A stretch of 64,000 bases of DNA from Cyanophora paradoxa (Eukaryota > Glaucocystophyceae > Cyanophorales > Cyanophoraceae). The notes under the pieces were generated by a model. The model saw only the letters and a list, made by a program, of their open reading frames with translations. It was not told the origin of the DNA and ran no database searches. Of this stretch, positions 32,580 through 44,300 are shown one piece after another; position 1 is the stretch's first letter; every line of letters starts with the position of its first letter. Location: the NCBI GenBank assembly GCA_004431415.1, contig QPMI01000572.1:248001-312000 (forward strand), read 5' to 3'. The translations under genes and the position numbers were made by a program.

Positions 32580-35500
32580 ACCTGCACGCGGCGGACTCGG
32601 CGCGGCTGGGCGCGCTGGAGCTGGTGCAGGCGGCGGCCGCCGCCGTGCGCGCCGCCGCGCAGGCCGCCGGCGTCGGCCACTTCCTCGCCGCCCGGCCCCG
32701 CCGCCCCGCGCCGTCGCCGACGCCTGCGCCGACCTCGCCACCGTGAGCCCGCCCGCTCGCACCGAGCGAGCGAGCGAGCGAGCGAGCCGGGCGGGCGGGC
32801 GCCCCGCAGGCCCTCTCGTCCCCGCCCTCTTCGACACGCCGCTCTTCACGACGCGCGACGGTGCGCTCGGCCCGCCCGCCGTACTGGCGCCGCGACGCGC
32901 GGGGGCGGGCGGGCGGGCAGGGCGCTACCGCACGCGTCAGCTCATCGACGAGCTCCGCTTGAGCGGCACCTCGGAGCTGGTGCGCGGGGCCGCGGCCGCC
33001 GGGGCGCCGCGCCGCCGGGGCCGACCGCGAGACCTCTCTGCCCGTCGCCCAGGTGGACGGGGTGCTATCGAGCTGGCGGCAGGCCCTCCTCAGAGTCTCC
33101 GTCGAGTCGTTCCTCGCGTGCGCTCGCCCCGCCCCGCCCCGCCCGCCGCGGCCGCCCCGCGAGCGAGCGAGCGAGCCTGATGCGGGGGGCGGGCGGGGGG
33201 CAGGCGCGACGCGGCGGCCGTGGCGCAGCACATTTGGAACGCCATCGAAGTCGTCGTCGGCCACGTGCGCCCCGCCCGAGCCGCCCCTCCCGCCCCGCCG
33301 GCGCGCCCCCCGGCTGAGCGCCCCGCCCGCCCCGCCCGCCCGGCCCCGCTCGCAGCCGCACTCGATCAAGACGGTGGACCTGGTCCCCGTGGACCGCGAG
33401 TACATCTTCTCGCTCCTGAACAAGGTCGACCAGGTGCGCGGCGCCTCGCTGAGCGCGCGGACCGGCGCGGGGCCGGGGCCGGGCCGGGGCCGGGCGGGCC
33501 GCGGCGAGCCGGGGCGGGCGGCCGGGGCCAGGTGCTGGCGGAGCACCGGGCGGGGACCCGGAGCTGCACGTGCGGGCCCTCACGCGCCGCGCCTGGCTCA
33601 TGGCCCAGGTGCGCCGCGCGCGCCCGGCCCGGCCCCGCGCGCCCCTCCGACCCCGGTTCCAGTACGGCGACGTGGAACAGGCGCTCGAGTACTGTGCGCC
33701 CGCCGCGCCGCGCCGCGACCGGCGCGCGCGCGCGCGCGACGCCGAAGCTGAGCTCTCGTCTGCCTCCGGGCGCAGACTTCTCGGCGTGGAGCGACGTGAT
33801 CCGGCACGGGCTGGCCCTCTCGCGCCTCGAGATCCAGCTCCTCTGCGAGCTCGTCGAGATCTCCGTCCGCCGCCCTCCCGCTGGCCCCATCTGGCCCTCG
33901 TCTGACCTTATTCCTCCCCCCCCCCCCCCCCCCCACACCCCCACCCCCTCTCCCAGTGCTGGTGCCCTCCAAGTGGGAGCTCGCCGACCACATCTGCGGC
34001 AAGGCGCGCGGGCGCCAGCCAGCCAGCCAGCCAGCCAGCTGGCGAGCCAGCTGACGAGCCGAGCCGGGGCCGCGCGGGCGCAGGTCTACTGGTTCTCGTC
34101 GGGGGACGCGGAGGACCAGTACCTCGAGGCCTACGCCTCCCGCACCATGGGTGCGAGGCCATCGGACCCGCTCAGCCGCCCCCGCCGGCCCGCTCAGCCG
34201 CCCCCGGCCTCAGGGATGGTGGCGATGGCGTTCGGGCGGTGGAAGGCGGCGAAGCACCACCTCGGACGCTCCGTCGAGCTCGTCGAGCTCCTCCCCGTCG
34301 GCTACCGGTCCGCCCGTACCCAGGGAGGGGGGGGGAAACGGGGGGCGGGGGAGGGGAGAAGGGGGGCTACGGGGGCGGCGGCCGCCCCGCCCCCGCCGCT
34401 TCTGAAGGGAAAGAGAGGGAGGCTGCGCACGAAGAAGAAGAAGAAGCTGACGCGGGCGCTGCGCGCGGGCACGCGGGGGGCGGGCAGGCTGTACGCGGAG
34501 CGGGTGTACAAGAACCTGGGCCACCTCGCCTACCACACCGGCGACATCGTCACCTGCCTCCGCGTCCGCCCGCCCGCCCGCCCGCACCAGCGCCGCAGCG
34601 GCTCGCCCTCGGCTCGCCTGACGGCGTGAGGGGGCGGGGGCGGGCAGTACTGCCGGAAGATGAACGACGCGCTCTCGCGCTACGCCGGGCTCGCCTGGAA
34701 CGAGGTCGACCTGGTGCGCGCGCCCGCGCGCCACAAGCAGTGTCGAGAGCTGCGCAGCCGCGTGTGTCGCGAGAAGCCGCACATAGAGCCGCCGCTTAGC
34801 ATCGAAACGTAGTCGCGCGTCCGCTCCCGCCCCGCACCCGCCCCCGCCCCCGCTCTCTAGGAAGGCACTCTCGTCGCGGGTCCGACCGGGGGGGGGGCGG
34901 GCCGGGGCGGGCTGCAGTTCTCGTACAGCCTGCGGGCAGCGAAGGCGATCTGCGACTCGGACCTCCGCCCCGGGCGCATGAAGCGCAGCTACACCATGTG
35001 CCCGCCTTCACCCGCCCGCTCGCCGCCGCACGCGCCGCCGCCGGACCGCCGAAGGCTGACGGCGGCGGCCGCGCGCGCGCGCAGGGCGGACTTTGCGAAG
35101 ACGCTGCGGTGGACGACGGTGCTGACGTCGTGCGCGGGGGGCGGCTCGGGGCCCTACCACCAGGTGACGAACGCGCACAACACGTACCAGCTGGGCCTCA
35201 CCACCGCCTGCCTGGGGGACTGGCGCGCCGCCCTCGACCACTTCGAAGAGGCCGAGCGCTTCTACAGGTACCGCTTCGCCTCCCTTCCCTCCCTCCTTCC
35301 TTCCTTCTCCTTTCTGTTGTTCCTCACGCGGGGGCCTCCGCCCCGCCGGGCGCGCGGCGCAGCCTGCACCCGGCCTACTTCCCGCCCCACCTGGGGCGCT
35401 GCCGGGACGTCTCGGAGGCGATCCGCGTCTGCCGGGAGAACCTCCGCCTCGCGACGCCCGAGGCGGCCCGCGTACCCCCGGCCCTGCTCGACCCCGCCCT

Positions 35501-35702
35501 GGCGATGGTGGACCCCGGGAGCGCCTGGCCGCCCTCGTGGCCCGTCCCCTGCTACGAGGACGGCCGCAGCGCCCTCGGGCCCTTCGCCCCCCCTCCTTCC
35601 GCACCCCCCCTCCCTCGCCCGCCGCCCCGCACCGACGGCCGCGGCCCGAGCCCGAGCCGGCGCCCGGCCCCCTCCTGGTCCGTCCCTGGCTCCTCCAGGT
35701 AG
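32580..35702 (+). CDS. Unrecognised helical, TPR-like protein
   Basis: A chain of exons with gtgcgc-type donors and cag acceptors: APYLHAADSARLGALELVQA; ALFDTPLFTTRDG; LIDELRLSGTSEL; VDGVLSSWRQALLRVSVESF; HIWNAIEVVVGH; TVDLVPVDREYIFSLLNKVD; VRALTRRAWLMAQ; YGDVEQALEYC; DFSAWSDVIRHGLALSRLEI; VPSKWELADHICGKAR; VYWFSSGDAEDQYLEAYASR; MVAMAFGRWKAAKHHLGRSV; RVYKNLGHLAYHTGDIVTCL; YCRKMNDALSRYAGLAW; NTYQLGLTTACLGDWRAALD; HFEEAERFYR. The G-x-x-A/AA-x-x-H patterns in the last exons fit TPR helices; the C-terminus is Pro-rich and stops near 35,702. No catalytic motif seen. Possibly continuous with the exons at 30.5-31.6 kb. Frame continuity between exons was not proved. Confidence 0.6.
33916..33934. repeat. 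C homopolymer, 19 bases, in an intron
   Basis: Sense-strand C-tract shortly before the acceptor that precedes the VPSKWELADHICGKAR exon. Confidence 0.9.
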
Positions 35703-38083
35703 GGCCCGCGCGAGCTACTTCTCGCGCGCCCGCCCGCCTCGGCCGTCCCTTTTTCTCGGCGGCCGCGGCGTGTTAACTTACATAAGTAGCGCAAGTGCCA
35801 GTGGCGCCTTGCACACGTAGCTGTAGCGTAAGTAGCGCAATCTGCCTTCATCAGAACTGCCCGGCTAGTACTAGTGCGTTTTCCATTCGATCTTGTAAAT
35901 AGCTGCAGCTGCAGGCCTAGAAATACTTGCATTGTGTGGTGATCTGAGGCTCCGTCGACGTTCAGTACTTGCAGCTGTCTCATGGTATCGATTAACACTT
36001 ATATATGTTCAGTATGATCATTATGATAATTACATGTGGCAGCCCCAGTAATCAAATAAGTGGCCTGCAGCTCCGTGGCCTTAGCTTGGAGTCTGGGGGC
36101 TTCAGCTTGGCAAGACGCGAGGGTGGGCCTCTGTAGCTTGATCTTCTTTCCCCAAGCTAAGCTTAAGCTAAGGCCGATATACACCGATCGCGATATCGAT
36201 CCGATGGCGAGCTCGAGATCGAGACCCGCATGCGCACGACCGCGATCGAGATCGCGCATGCGAATATTAATTCGAAGCCGTACGTGTACTACGGTAGTTA
36301 TAGGTGCATATATGACTATGCGTGTGTGCGTTGAAAAAGCTAGATCTAGAATTCGAAGAACTCAAGGTTACGAATTTCGAATATACACCGTGACACGAAA
36401 ATGCAAATCATACTATGCTCCAAAAAAAGAACCGTTGAACAGATCTAGCATACAGACTCTGATCATGAGAAATTCATTACCAAGTATCACTCAGTGACTG
36501 CACATGCAAAAGCAGAACTTGCCAATTTCCTCGGGCCCTCTTGGAACTAATTATATAATGTTTAAAGGGTCGAACTTCATCGATTTCAATCTGCATGCGC
36601 AGCTGCAGCTGGCGTTTCGAATCCGCTGGTCGATATCCGAAGATTTGCGCATGCATCCTCATGATAGCGACCGCCTGCGCGCGGATACTCTGAAATCAAT
36701 CCGATGATCCGAAGGGGAGGCGAGAGGGAGATTGCTTACTGGCCAGCTAGCCCGCTTTCGCTGGCCGGCTCGTACAACCTTTCGAACTGCTCGGCTTTGA
36801 TGACGTACTGCGGATCCCGGAAGGAGGTCATGATCAATTGCAAGCGCGGGCGGATGAAGATCTAGAAACGAAAGGGAGATTTAGATTCGGAGGTCCACAC
36901 AAGCTTAATTATAAGGCTGGGGCCCGGGGGAGATATATGTAAAGTTCTCGCGGCCGGCAGCGGGGCCCGGCCGGCTCGCCTGGTCGAGGGTATTCTCTGG
37001 CAACTTGTTGTCCTCGAGCTCGGCGCATGACTGGCACAACCAGTCCCCTTCCCTGCGGCGATTGCGAATCAAACCACTGGTCACGGGTGAGATGATCATG
37101 AAGCACTGGTGATGTTATTTATGACGGCATCGCGCAGTTGCCCGGCGCACCGCCCACTACTGTTTCCGTGGTACGTCATCTGTTACCAATTGCAACAAAG
37201 GCGAGACCGCATTTGCAACCAATTCGAATTCCGGAATTCGACAAATAATTACCACGTCAAAGCTGCCCTTCATTTTTGCTGCCCAAATCTGCGGGCCACA
37301 TTAAAAACTTGGACTAAAATTCTGAGGGGCTCTAGATCTGTAGCACTACCTTTTGGACCTTTTTGTACAAGTGTCGCTCGCCGGGAATGGCTTGGTAAAG
37401 CTGTACATGTGACCCGAGTGAGCAAGCGCGTCACGGCGTCGCATGCAGCTGCGAGCGCGCAGCTGCGAGCCTCAGAGCGCGCGCGTGCACGTGCATACCT
37501 TGGCGAAAGTCTAGAGCGTCATGGCATTGCATGTCGCGGCGCGGAGGGGAAAGACGTTGCAGCGTCAGACAGCTGCGGGGAATCGACCGGCTGCAGACCT
37601 AGGCGCGAGCCTCACCTCGTCTCCTGTCGTGCCGAAACCTCGACGCGATTAGCTGCAGCCGTCGCACGCGCGAAAATCGAAGCGGCGGGGGCCGGGCCGG
37701 GGCTGACCGACGGGGTAGATGTCGGCGGGCTCGCGGGGGTTGTCGTCGCTCGCAATCGCCATCACGACCCAGTCTGCGGCTCCAGTGAGTTTCAAGATAT
37801 CCTTTAATTATAATTTTCCAGCGCACCGCCTTCCCGGCCCTGTATATGTACGAGAACGACGTCACATACAATCGCAAGCTCGAGCTCGAGGCCGTGCACG
37901 TGGCAGTTATAGCTAGCTGGAGCTCGTGTAGTAGAGCAGCGCGAACCTTATTAGCTCCAAAAGTGGGCGCTTCTTTCGACTTGAATGCGAGGACAGGCAC
38001 CTTTTTCCTGCGCAGGCGCCAATTATTATCCGATTGTAATCATGAGACGCTTGACAGCTTGAAAGCTTGCGGATGGCATGTGC
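35703..38083. other. Long spacer, palindrome-rich
   Basis: About 2.4 kb without a supported gene. 36.1-36.7 kb is dense in palindromic hexamers (AAGCTT, CGATCG, GATATC, GCATGC, TTCGAA). An ORF at 37.1-37.8 kb has no recognisable domain and no exon-like borders. Includes the 3' flank of the kinase gene. Confidence 0.4.
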
Positions 38084-40654
38084 TTAAGCATACTTCGAGC
38101 GCAGTGCGCCTGTCGTCGCCTCACCTGTACAACTTGGCGTGTTTCTTGAAATATTCCTGCGACGCAGACGGGTGATTGTGATCACAAGAGGAGCGTCGAC
38201 GGCGCGAGACGAGCTCGAGCGCAAGACGGAGCGACGAACCTGCGTCTCGCGGTCGCCGCACTCCTCGCCTCTGGCGAACCCTTCCAGGCGGCGCATGCTG
38301 TCGAGGACGTGCTGCGCCGACGGGCGGTCGCTCCCGTGCAGCGCCACGCACGCCTGGGCCAGCTGCGCACGCAGAACCGCGTCGCGTCGCGCTCGGCCAT
38401 CGAGGCTCACTGGATATGTGAGCCGGTCCGGCGGCGGCCGCGCGCGGGCGGGCGGCCGGGGCCGGCGACGTGATCGTACAATGAGAAGACGCACCGCGAA
38501 GAGGAAGTTGAGGACCTGAGGGGGGCAGACGCCCGCCTCGGGCCGCTTGTCGGCGACGTCTCCCGCGGAGGCTTTGCCGACGTTCGCCTGCATGCGCGGC
38601 CAAAAAATAGATTTCAGCGTCCATATAAAGACATGCTGCAGACGTCAACAACGAAAGCGCATACGCACGCTCAGCGTGTTGACGAGCGAGCGCTGCTCGC
38701 GCTTCGGGGCGAATCCCACGAGCCCCGTGAGCATCTCCAGCACGATCACGCCGAACCTGGGGTACATACACAACGCGGTCTGTCAGCCGGGGCAGGACAC
38801 ACGCAGGCCTAGGGGCCCGCGGCCGGTGGCGCAATCGCGAGGGAGATGGCTCGCGATCGAGCTCACCCGAAGACATCCGAAGTAGGAGTGTACTGGCCAG
38901 TGATGACTAGGGGACAGAATTCGAAGGGGTCAGGCGCCCGCACGAGCGCAGGCAGGATGAGGCCGGCGCGGGCTCAGTCGACTCACAGAACTCGGGGTCC
39001 GTGCAGCCGATGGGAAACGAGTCAACTCGAACGCTGCGAGCGTCTGCGAGGCAACGTCGACCGGCGCGGGACCGCTCTCATGATCAGGGCGACTATTTTC
39101 TTTCTGTCGAAATCAAAGCAGGCCGCACCGGGGGCGGTGCAGAATGCAAGGCCGAAGTCGACGATGACGGCGGAGCAGCGGTCGCCCCCGTCGGGCTCGA
39201 CGATGACGTTCGCGCTCCGCAGGTCGCGGTGGATCATGTCGTGCTGGCGGCGCCCGCGGCCGCGGGCGGGGAGCCGGTCAGCACGAGATGGCGGCGGCGT
39301 CATCGCGTCTAGACGGGGCGTTCTGGATGGAGAGGTCCAGGGGGCGCGCGGTCTAGACGGTCATCTGAAGGGCCGGGGGTGTTTCCGGTTCGTCTAATCA
39401 TGACTCACCTCGGCGAGGTGAGCCAGGCCCTCGCTGTGGCGCGCGCGCTCAAGCATCAGCTTCTCATCGGGCGGTGCGCCGCTGCGCCCCGGCCGGCCGT
39501 GGCCGGCGCATGCGCGCGCACGCGATGTGGATGAGGACCTGCACGCGCTGCGGCCACGTCAGGACCCCGCGCTGGCTCTCGTCGTCGGGCTTCTCGCGCA
39601 GGTACGACTGGGGAGCGCGGGTCGCGATCAGAGCAGCGCGGGGGGTGGGGGGGGGGGGGGGGGGGGGGGGAGGGGGGGGCCGTTGGGCACCTCGAGCGTA
39701 CGGGTCCCGAGCTTCTTGTAGACGACTACGAAGGCGCCGGCGGGGATGGTGCCCTCGAGCCGCGTGCCGCACTTTGCGTCCGTGTAGCTGTAGGGCACGG
39801 GCCGGGGCACGCGGGTGCAGCCGATGTACTCCGCGATGCGCCTGTGCGCGGGGAGTCGCTTCAGGGCCCTTACCTCTGCCTCCTCGGCCGAATTCGAATC
39901 CGGGTACACCCGCTTGTACACCTTCGCCGCGATCTCGATCTCGCGATCCCGCCTGAGGACGCCTTGGTACACGATCCCTGGGCGCGCGCGCGCAGCCGCG
40001 GCAGCCGCGCGCGCAGAATCAGATCGAGTGCTAGTGAGCCCTGGGGCACGACTAGCCGCGCGCACGCGCGTCGCCGCGTCCGCGCACCGAAGTTTCCGGA
40101 CCCTATGATGTTGCGGCTCGCGTACTCCCTGCGGGGATATCGACGGCGTCAGGCGTGCGACGCGGCGATCGCGAGGTCGCGAAAGGAGCGCGCACCCTGT
40201 CGCCCGGAAGATCTCGTCCGCAGTACACGAGCGCGTAAGCTCACCATGGCTAGCCGCGGTATCGCGCGCCAGATCCGAAACCTCAGCTGCGCGAGCAATT
40301 GCAAGCAAGGAAGATTACGTAGACGCCGCGGCCGCGGCCGGCACCCGACCCGCGAACACGAACGGCGAGCGGGGTTCGTCCGACGACGGCGTACGCACCG
40401 GCATCATGCATATGGCCATGGCCAGCGCCATGGGCGCCAGCAGCTGCAGCTGCAGCGGCCGTGGCCAGCGCCCCGGCAGCTGCGGCCGGCTGGCCGGGAT
40501 CGCTGTCCGCTTTGAGCCTCTTTCTGCTGGACTCCTCATTCTCTTGCACGCGTATACGTACGCGCGAAGGACCAGCCGCGGCCGAGGTTGACGCTGCTGC
40601 GCCGCTGACGTCAACGTACTTCGGGCTCGACGCTCCAGATCCATTCGAGGCCAT
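38084..40654 (-). CDS. Protein kinase, receptor-like/TKL type (cytoplasmic)
   Basis: ATG at 40652-40654 (MASNGSGASSPKYVDVSG), then an Ala/His-rich low-complexity N-terminus. Kinase motifs in order on the minus strand: glycine loop EYASRNIIGSGNFG (about 40,090-40,128); YQGVLRRDREIEIAAKVYKR with the VAIK-type Lys (about 39,920); GVLTWPQRVQVLIHIA; catalytic loop HDMIHRDLRSANVIV (about 39,220); VIVDFGLAF (about 39,155); activation-segment CTDPEFC; TSDVF then FGVIVLEMLTGLVGF (helix F, about 38,740); AQLAQACVALHGSDRPS (helix H/I). The conserved K, HRD, N and DFG suggest an active Ser/Thr kinase. The RPS-x-x-x-V-L ending resembles plant RLK/IRAK kinases. No membrane segment or ectodomain seen. The stop near 38,084 is approximate. 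Confidence 0.85.
39647..39670. repeat. G homopolymer, 24 bases (C-tract in sense intron)
   Basis: Sense (-) strand C-tract shortly after a GTGCCC 5' splice site in the kinase gene. Confidence 0.9.
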
Positions 40655-41307
40655 TGCTGCACTGCCAATTTCACTGCCAACCGATCGCGAGGGATCTGTG
40701 CACGTGGCCCAGCGATCAACGCGCGAATTGGAACATGAATGGGAATCATGAGCGGCGGGCCGCCGGCGGTTACTACGGAAACTGATGCGTTAGGACTGCG
40801 GCAGTTACGAGAGAGTTGGGCGTACGAGTACGAGCCGGACGATGCGGAAGGGGACCCGCTTGACAACTTGCCGATGTCGATGACGTACCCCCCCCGGCAG
40901 CTCGGACAGCTCCAAGCGGCTAACGCCCGCTCTCCCGGGCCCGCCTTCCGGCCATCATAACCGGAACAGACCGCCTACTCGATTTTCTCCGTGTCAGCGC
41001 GCCTGGCGGGGTGTGCCCAACTTAGTCGGTTCGGCCCAGCGGCCCAGGCGGTAACCGCAGCCGGGCGAGGCCCGAGTCGGGACTCAGGAGCTCCATTGGC
41101 CACTCAGGCGACGTAGCTAGAGCGTCCGGCCCGCCCCGAGGCCGCAGTCTGATAGCTTGCGGCACTGCTGCTGCGGGAGGCGCTGGCGCGCTCATCAACG
41201 GTAGAGCCTGCTCGTTAGCGGCGGTGCGGCCGGCAGCCCACCCCCCGGACCCGCGCCGCGAGCTAACCCTCGCGACGCGCAGCCGACCGCGCAGCTAGCA
41301 GCCGGCG
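40655..41307. other. Divergent spacer, kinase (-) and cyclic-nucleotide-binding protein (+)
   Basis: No supported exon. A shared bidirectional promoter region is likely from position only; no specific element recognised. Confidence 0.35.
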
Positions 41308-44300
41308 ATGGATCTGCGCGAGGCGCTGCTGCTGGTGCGGGCGGGGCAGCTGGCGCCCGACGACGCGTCGCCGGCGCAGACGCCGGGCTCCTCCATGCGC
41401 CGCCGCAAGAGCATGGCCCGCAAGTCCGTCTTCTTCTCCGAGGACGGCGAGGCGGCCGGCAGCCGCCGCGAGAGCCTCCAGCTGCGCCGCGACTCGGTGC
41501 GCTGCGCCCCTGCACTCCGCCCCGCCCAGCTCGGCTCCGCACGCGCGCGCGCGCGCCGGCGCCGACGACGGGGCGGGCGCGCAGGAGGGCCGCGGCTCGT
41601 CGGCGGCGCCGGGCGAGGCCGTCGGGAGCCGGCGCGCCTCGACGGAGGCCGGCGGCGACGCGGTGCCGCCGAGCCGCCGGCGCGTGAGCATCGCGCCGCC
41701 GCCGGACGACGCGGCCGGGGCCAGCGGCCGGAGGAAGATCAGCCTGACCATGAACGCCGAGGGCGAGGGCGGGCTCCGGGAGGCGGCGGAGGCGGCGGCG
41801 GCGGGGGAGCAGGCGGCGCATGAGCGTGCTGGCGCCCCCGGGAAGGTGCGCCCCGCTTGCTTGCCCGCCGCCGCCGCTGCCGCCGGGGGGCGAGCGGGGG
41901 GGCGGGGCGCAGCGCCGAGGGGAGCCAGCGGCGGGTCTCGATCATGCCGCCCGGCGAGGGGGCCACGAGCCAGCGGCGCATGTCCGTCAAGCTACCGCCG
42001 CCACCCGCCGACGACGATGGCCCGAACATCACCGTCGCGCCCCCGAGCTTCGGCGGGCCCAACCGCCGCCGCAGGCCCGCCCCCGCCCCCGCCCCGCCGC
42101 CCCGTCGCTGCTTCCCTTTTGCTTATCGCGTACCCCGGCAGCATCCAGCAGTTCCTTCAGCCGCTCCAGCCCCCGCCCCGCCCCGCCGAAGAGGAGGTGC
42201 GCCGTACCCCTAATCGAACGGGACGCGCGGGGAATCGACCCGAACCCGGGGGCAGACCGCGGCGAAAAAGGCGTGGTCCAAGGCCGGCGTCAAGCTCTCC
42301 CTCGCGTGCGCCGAAAATGGGGTTACGGGGATCGGGCGCGGCCTGAGCTCGGGGCGGGCGCAGGACGAAGCTGATGCTGGTGGCCAAGAAAAGGGGCGAG
42401 GAGGACGAGGACGAGATCGCACGCAAGGCCCGCTACGAGCAGATCAAGGTAGGCCCCAGCCAGCCCGGGGGTACGCCTTTTCCGCAGCCCGGGAACGCGT
42501 ACCCCCTGCAGAAAGGGATGAAGCTGGATCTCCTCCCGGAGGTGAGGGAGCAGCTGGCCGAGGAGTGCGTAACCCCACTCACCCGCTTTCCAACTCCTTT
42601 CTCTTCGATTCGCTCCGCCGCTCACCGCCGCCCGCGCGCGCAGGTGCATCGGTGCGCCTGGAATTCCCCCCCCCCCCCTCCCGCCATCCCCTTTCAAACT
42701 CGTACCCCAGTGGCGCTGAAGAAGGAGGCGGACGAGCGGTCCGACTCGGACCTGCGGAGCCTTTTCACGCTCCTCTCCACCCTCCGCTTCTTCGACCAGC
42801 TCCCCGTAAACACCCCCCCCCCCCCCCCCCCCCCCCCCCCGAGCTATACTCCGCGCTCGCTTCTTCTTTCTTTTCATTCTCGGCGCAGTCGGCGCTGCGG
42901 CTGGAGCTCTGCTCGGCGGTCGCCTGGTGCTCCTTCGTCCCTGAGGAGCAGCGTGCGCCGTACCCCCGCTCTTTTCATCCCCCCCCCCTCTCCCGACCGC
43001 CGCCCCGCGGCAGTCTTCGAACAGGGCGACGACTCGCGCTCCGCGTACGTCATCCTCACGGTACGCCCTCCCCTCCCCCCCTCCCCCCTCCCTCTCACCC
43101 GGGGGGCCAGGGGCGGGTGGAGGTGGCGGGGGAGGGGAAGGCGGCGGTGGAGCTGGGCCCCTTCGGCGTGCTGGGCGAGGCGAACCTCGAGCGCCAGCGC
43201 CTGCGCTCCGCCACCGCCACCGCCCTCGACGAGGCCCGCCCCCGCCCCTACCCTCCCCCCCTCGGCTTCCCGGGGACCCCCTCTGACGCGTACCCCCCCC
43301 CCCAGGTGGACTGCCTCGTGCTCGAGAAGTCCGACTACGACCGCGCCCTCCGCGTGCGCCGTACCCCCCTCCCCGACGCGGCTTCTTCGTACCCCCGCCG
43401 ACGGCGCGGGGGCAGACGTGGCGGGAGCGCGAGGCGCTGGGCACCGCAATGATCCTCAAGGCCTTCGCCCCCCTCCAGGTGCCCCCCGTACCCCTTTCCC
43501 CCCGCCCCCCTCCCCCTCACCTGAGCCTCCTCACCTGAGCCTTCTCCTCCCCCCCCTCCCCCCGCAGAAAAAGACGACGGCAGAGCTGGTGAGGATCGGC
43601 TACTTCGCGCAGCGGCGCGCCTTCCGCCCCGGCACGGTCATCGCCCGGTGCGCCCCGCTCGCTCTCCCCTGCCGTCCCCTCCGTTCGCTTGCGAGGGCGG
43701 GCGGGCGGGCGGCAGGGAGGGCGAGGCGGCGCCGACCTTCGCCTTCGTTCGCTCGGGAGTCATCCGGGTGCGCGCGCGCGCGGCTCGCCTGCCCAGGGGC
43801 TAGAGACAGGGGCTCCTGCACGGGAGTCTGGCTCCGTTCCCCTTGCGTCCCTCGCGCGCCGCCCCCCCTCGAGCTGAACGGGGGCGGCGGCAGCTGGTGA
43901 CGGACGTGGCACTCTTCGACGACGCGGCGGCGGGGCGCGACGCCGCCGTCTCCGGCTGGCGCACCGTCGAGGCGCGCCCGCGTGGGGGCTCTAGAGCGAG
44001 GCGGCAGAGGCCGGGGTCGGGGCCCAGGGAGCTCGCGAGCTAACGGGGGGGCGCAGGTGGGGCTCGTGGCGGCGGGGGGCCACATTGGCTGCGACGAGGC
44101 CTTCGACGATTGCCCCGTGCGCGACCCGAACCCGAGCTCGAATTCGATCCGATGCGAATTCGATCCGACGCGAATTCGATCCGCTGGGGCCTGCAGGGGC
44201 GGGGCCGGCGGCTGTACACGTACGTGGCGGCGGAGCCCTGCGAGCTCCTCTTCTTCCACCCCAAGGACGCCATCCGCACGTGCGCGCGCGATCCCGAGGG

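Noticed and set aside
31638-32849. Long minus-strand open frame (403 codons)
   Set aside because: Arg/Ala/Gly/Pro-rich shadow of GC-rich plus-strand coding; stop codons are rare by composition alone, and no domain is present.
37109-37807. Open frame of 232 codons as a gene
   Set aside because: No motif, no splice context and mixed composition; treated as spacer.
42323-43459. Minus-strand open frame (378 codons) antisense to the cyclic-nucleotide gene
   Set aside because: Low-complexity reverse frame of verified exons and C-tract introns.
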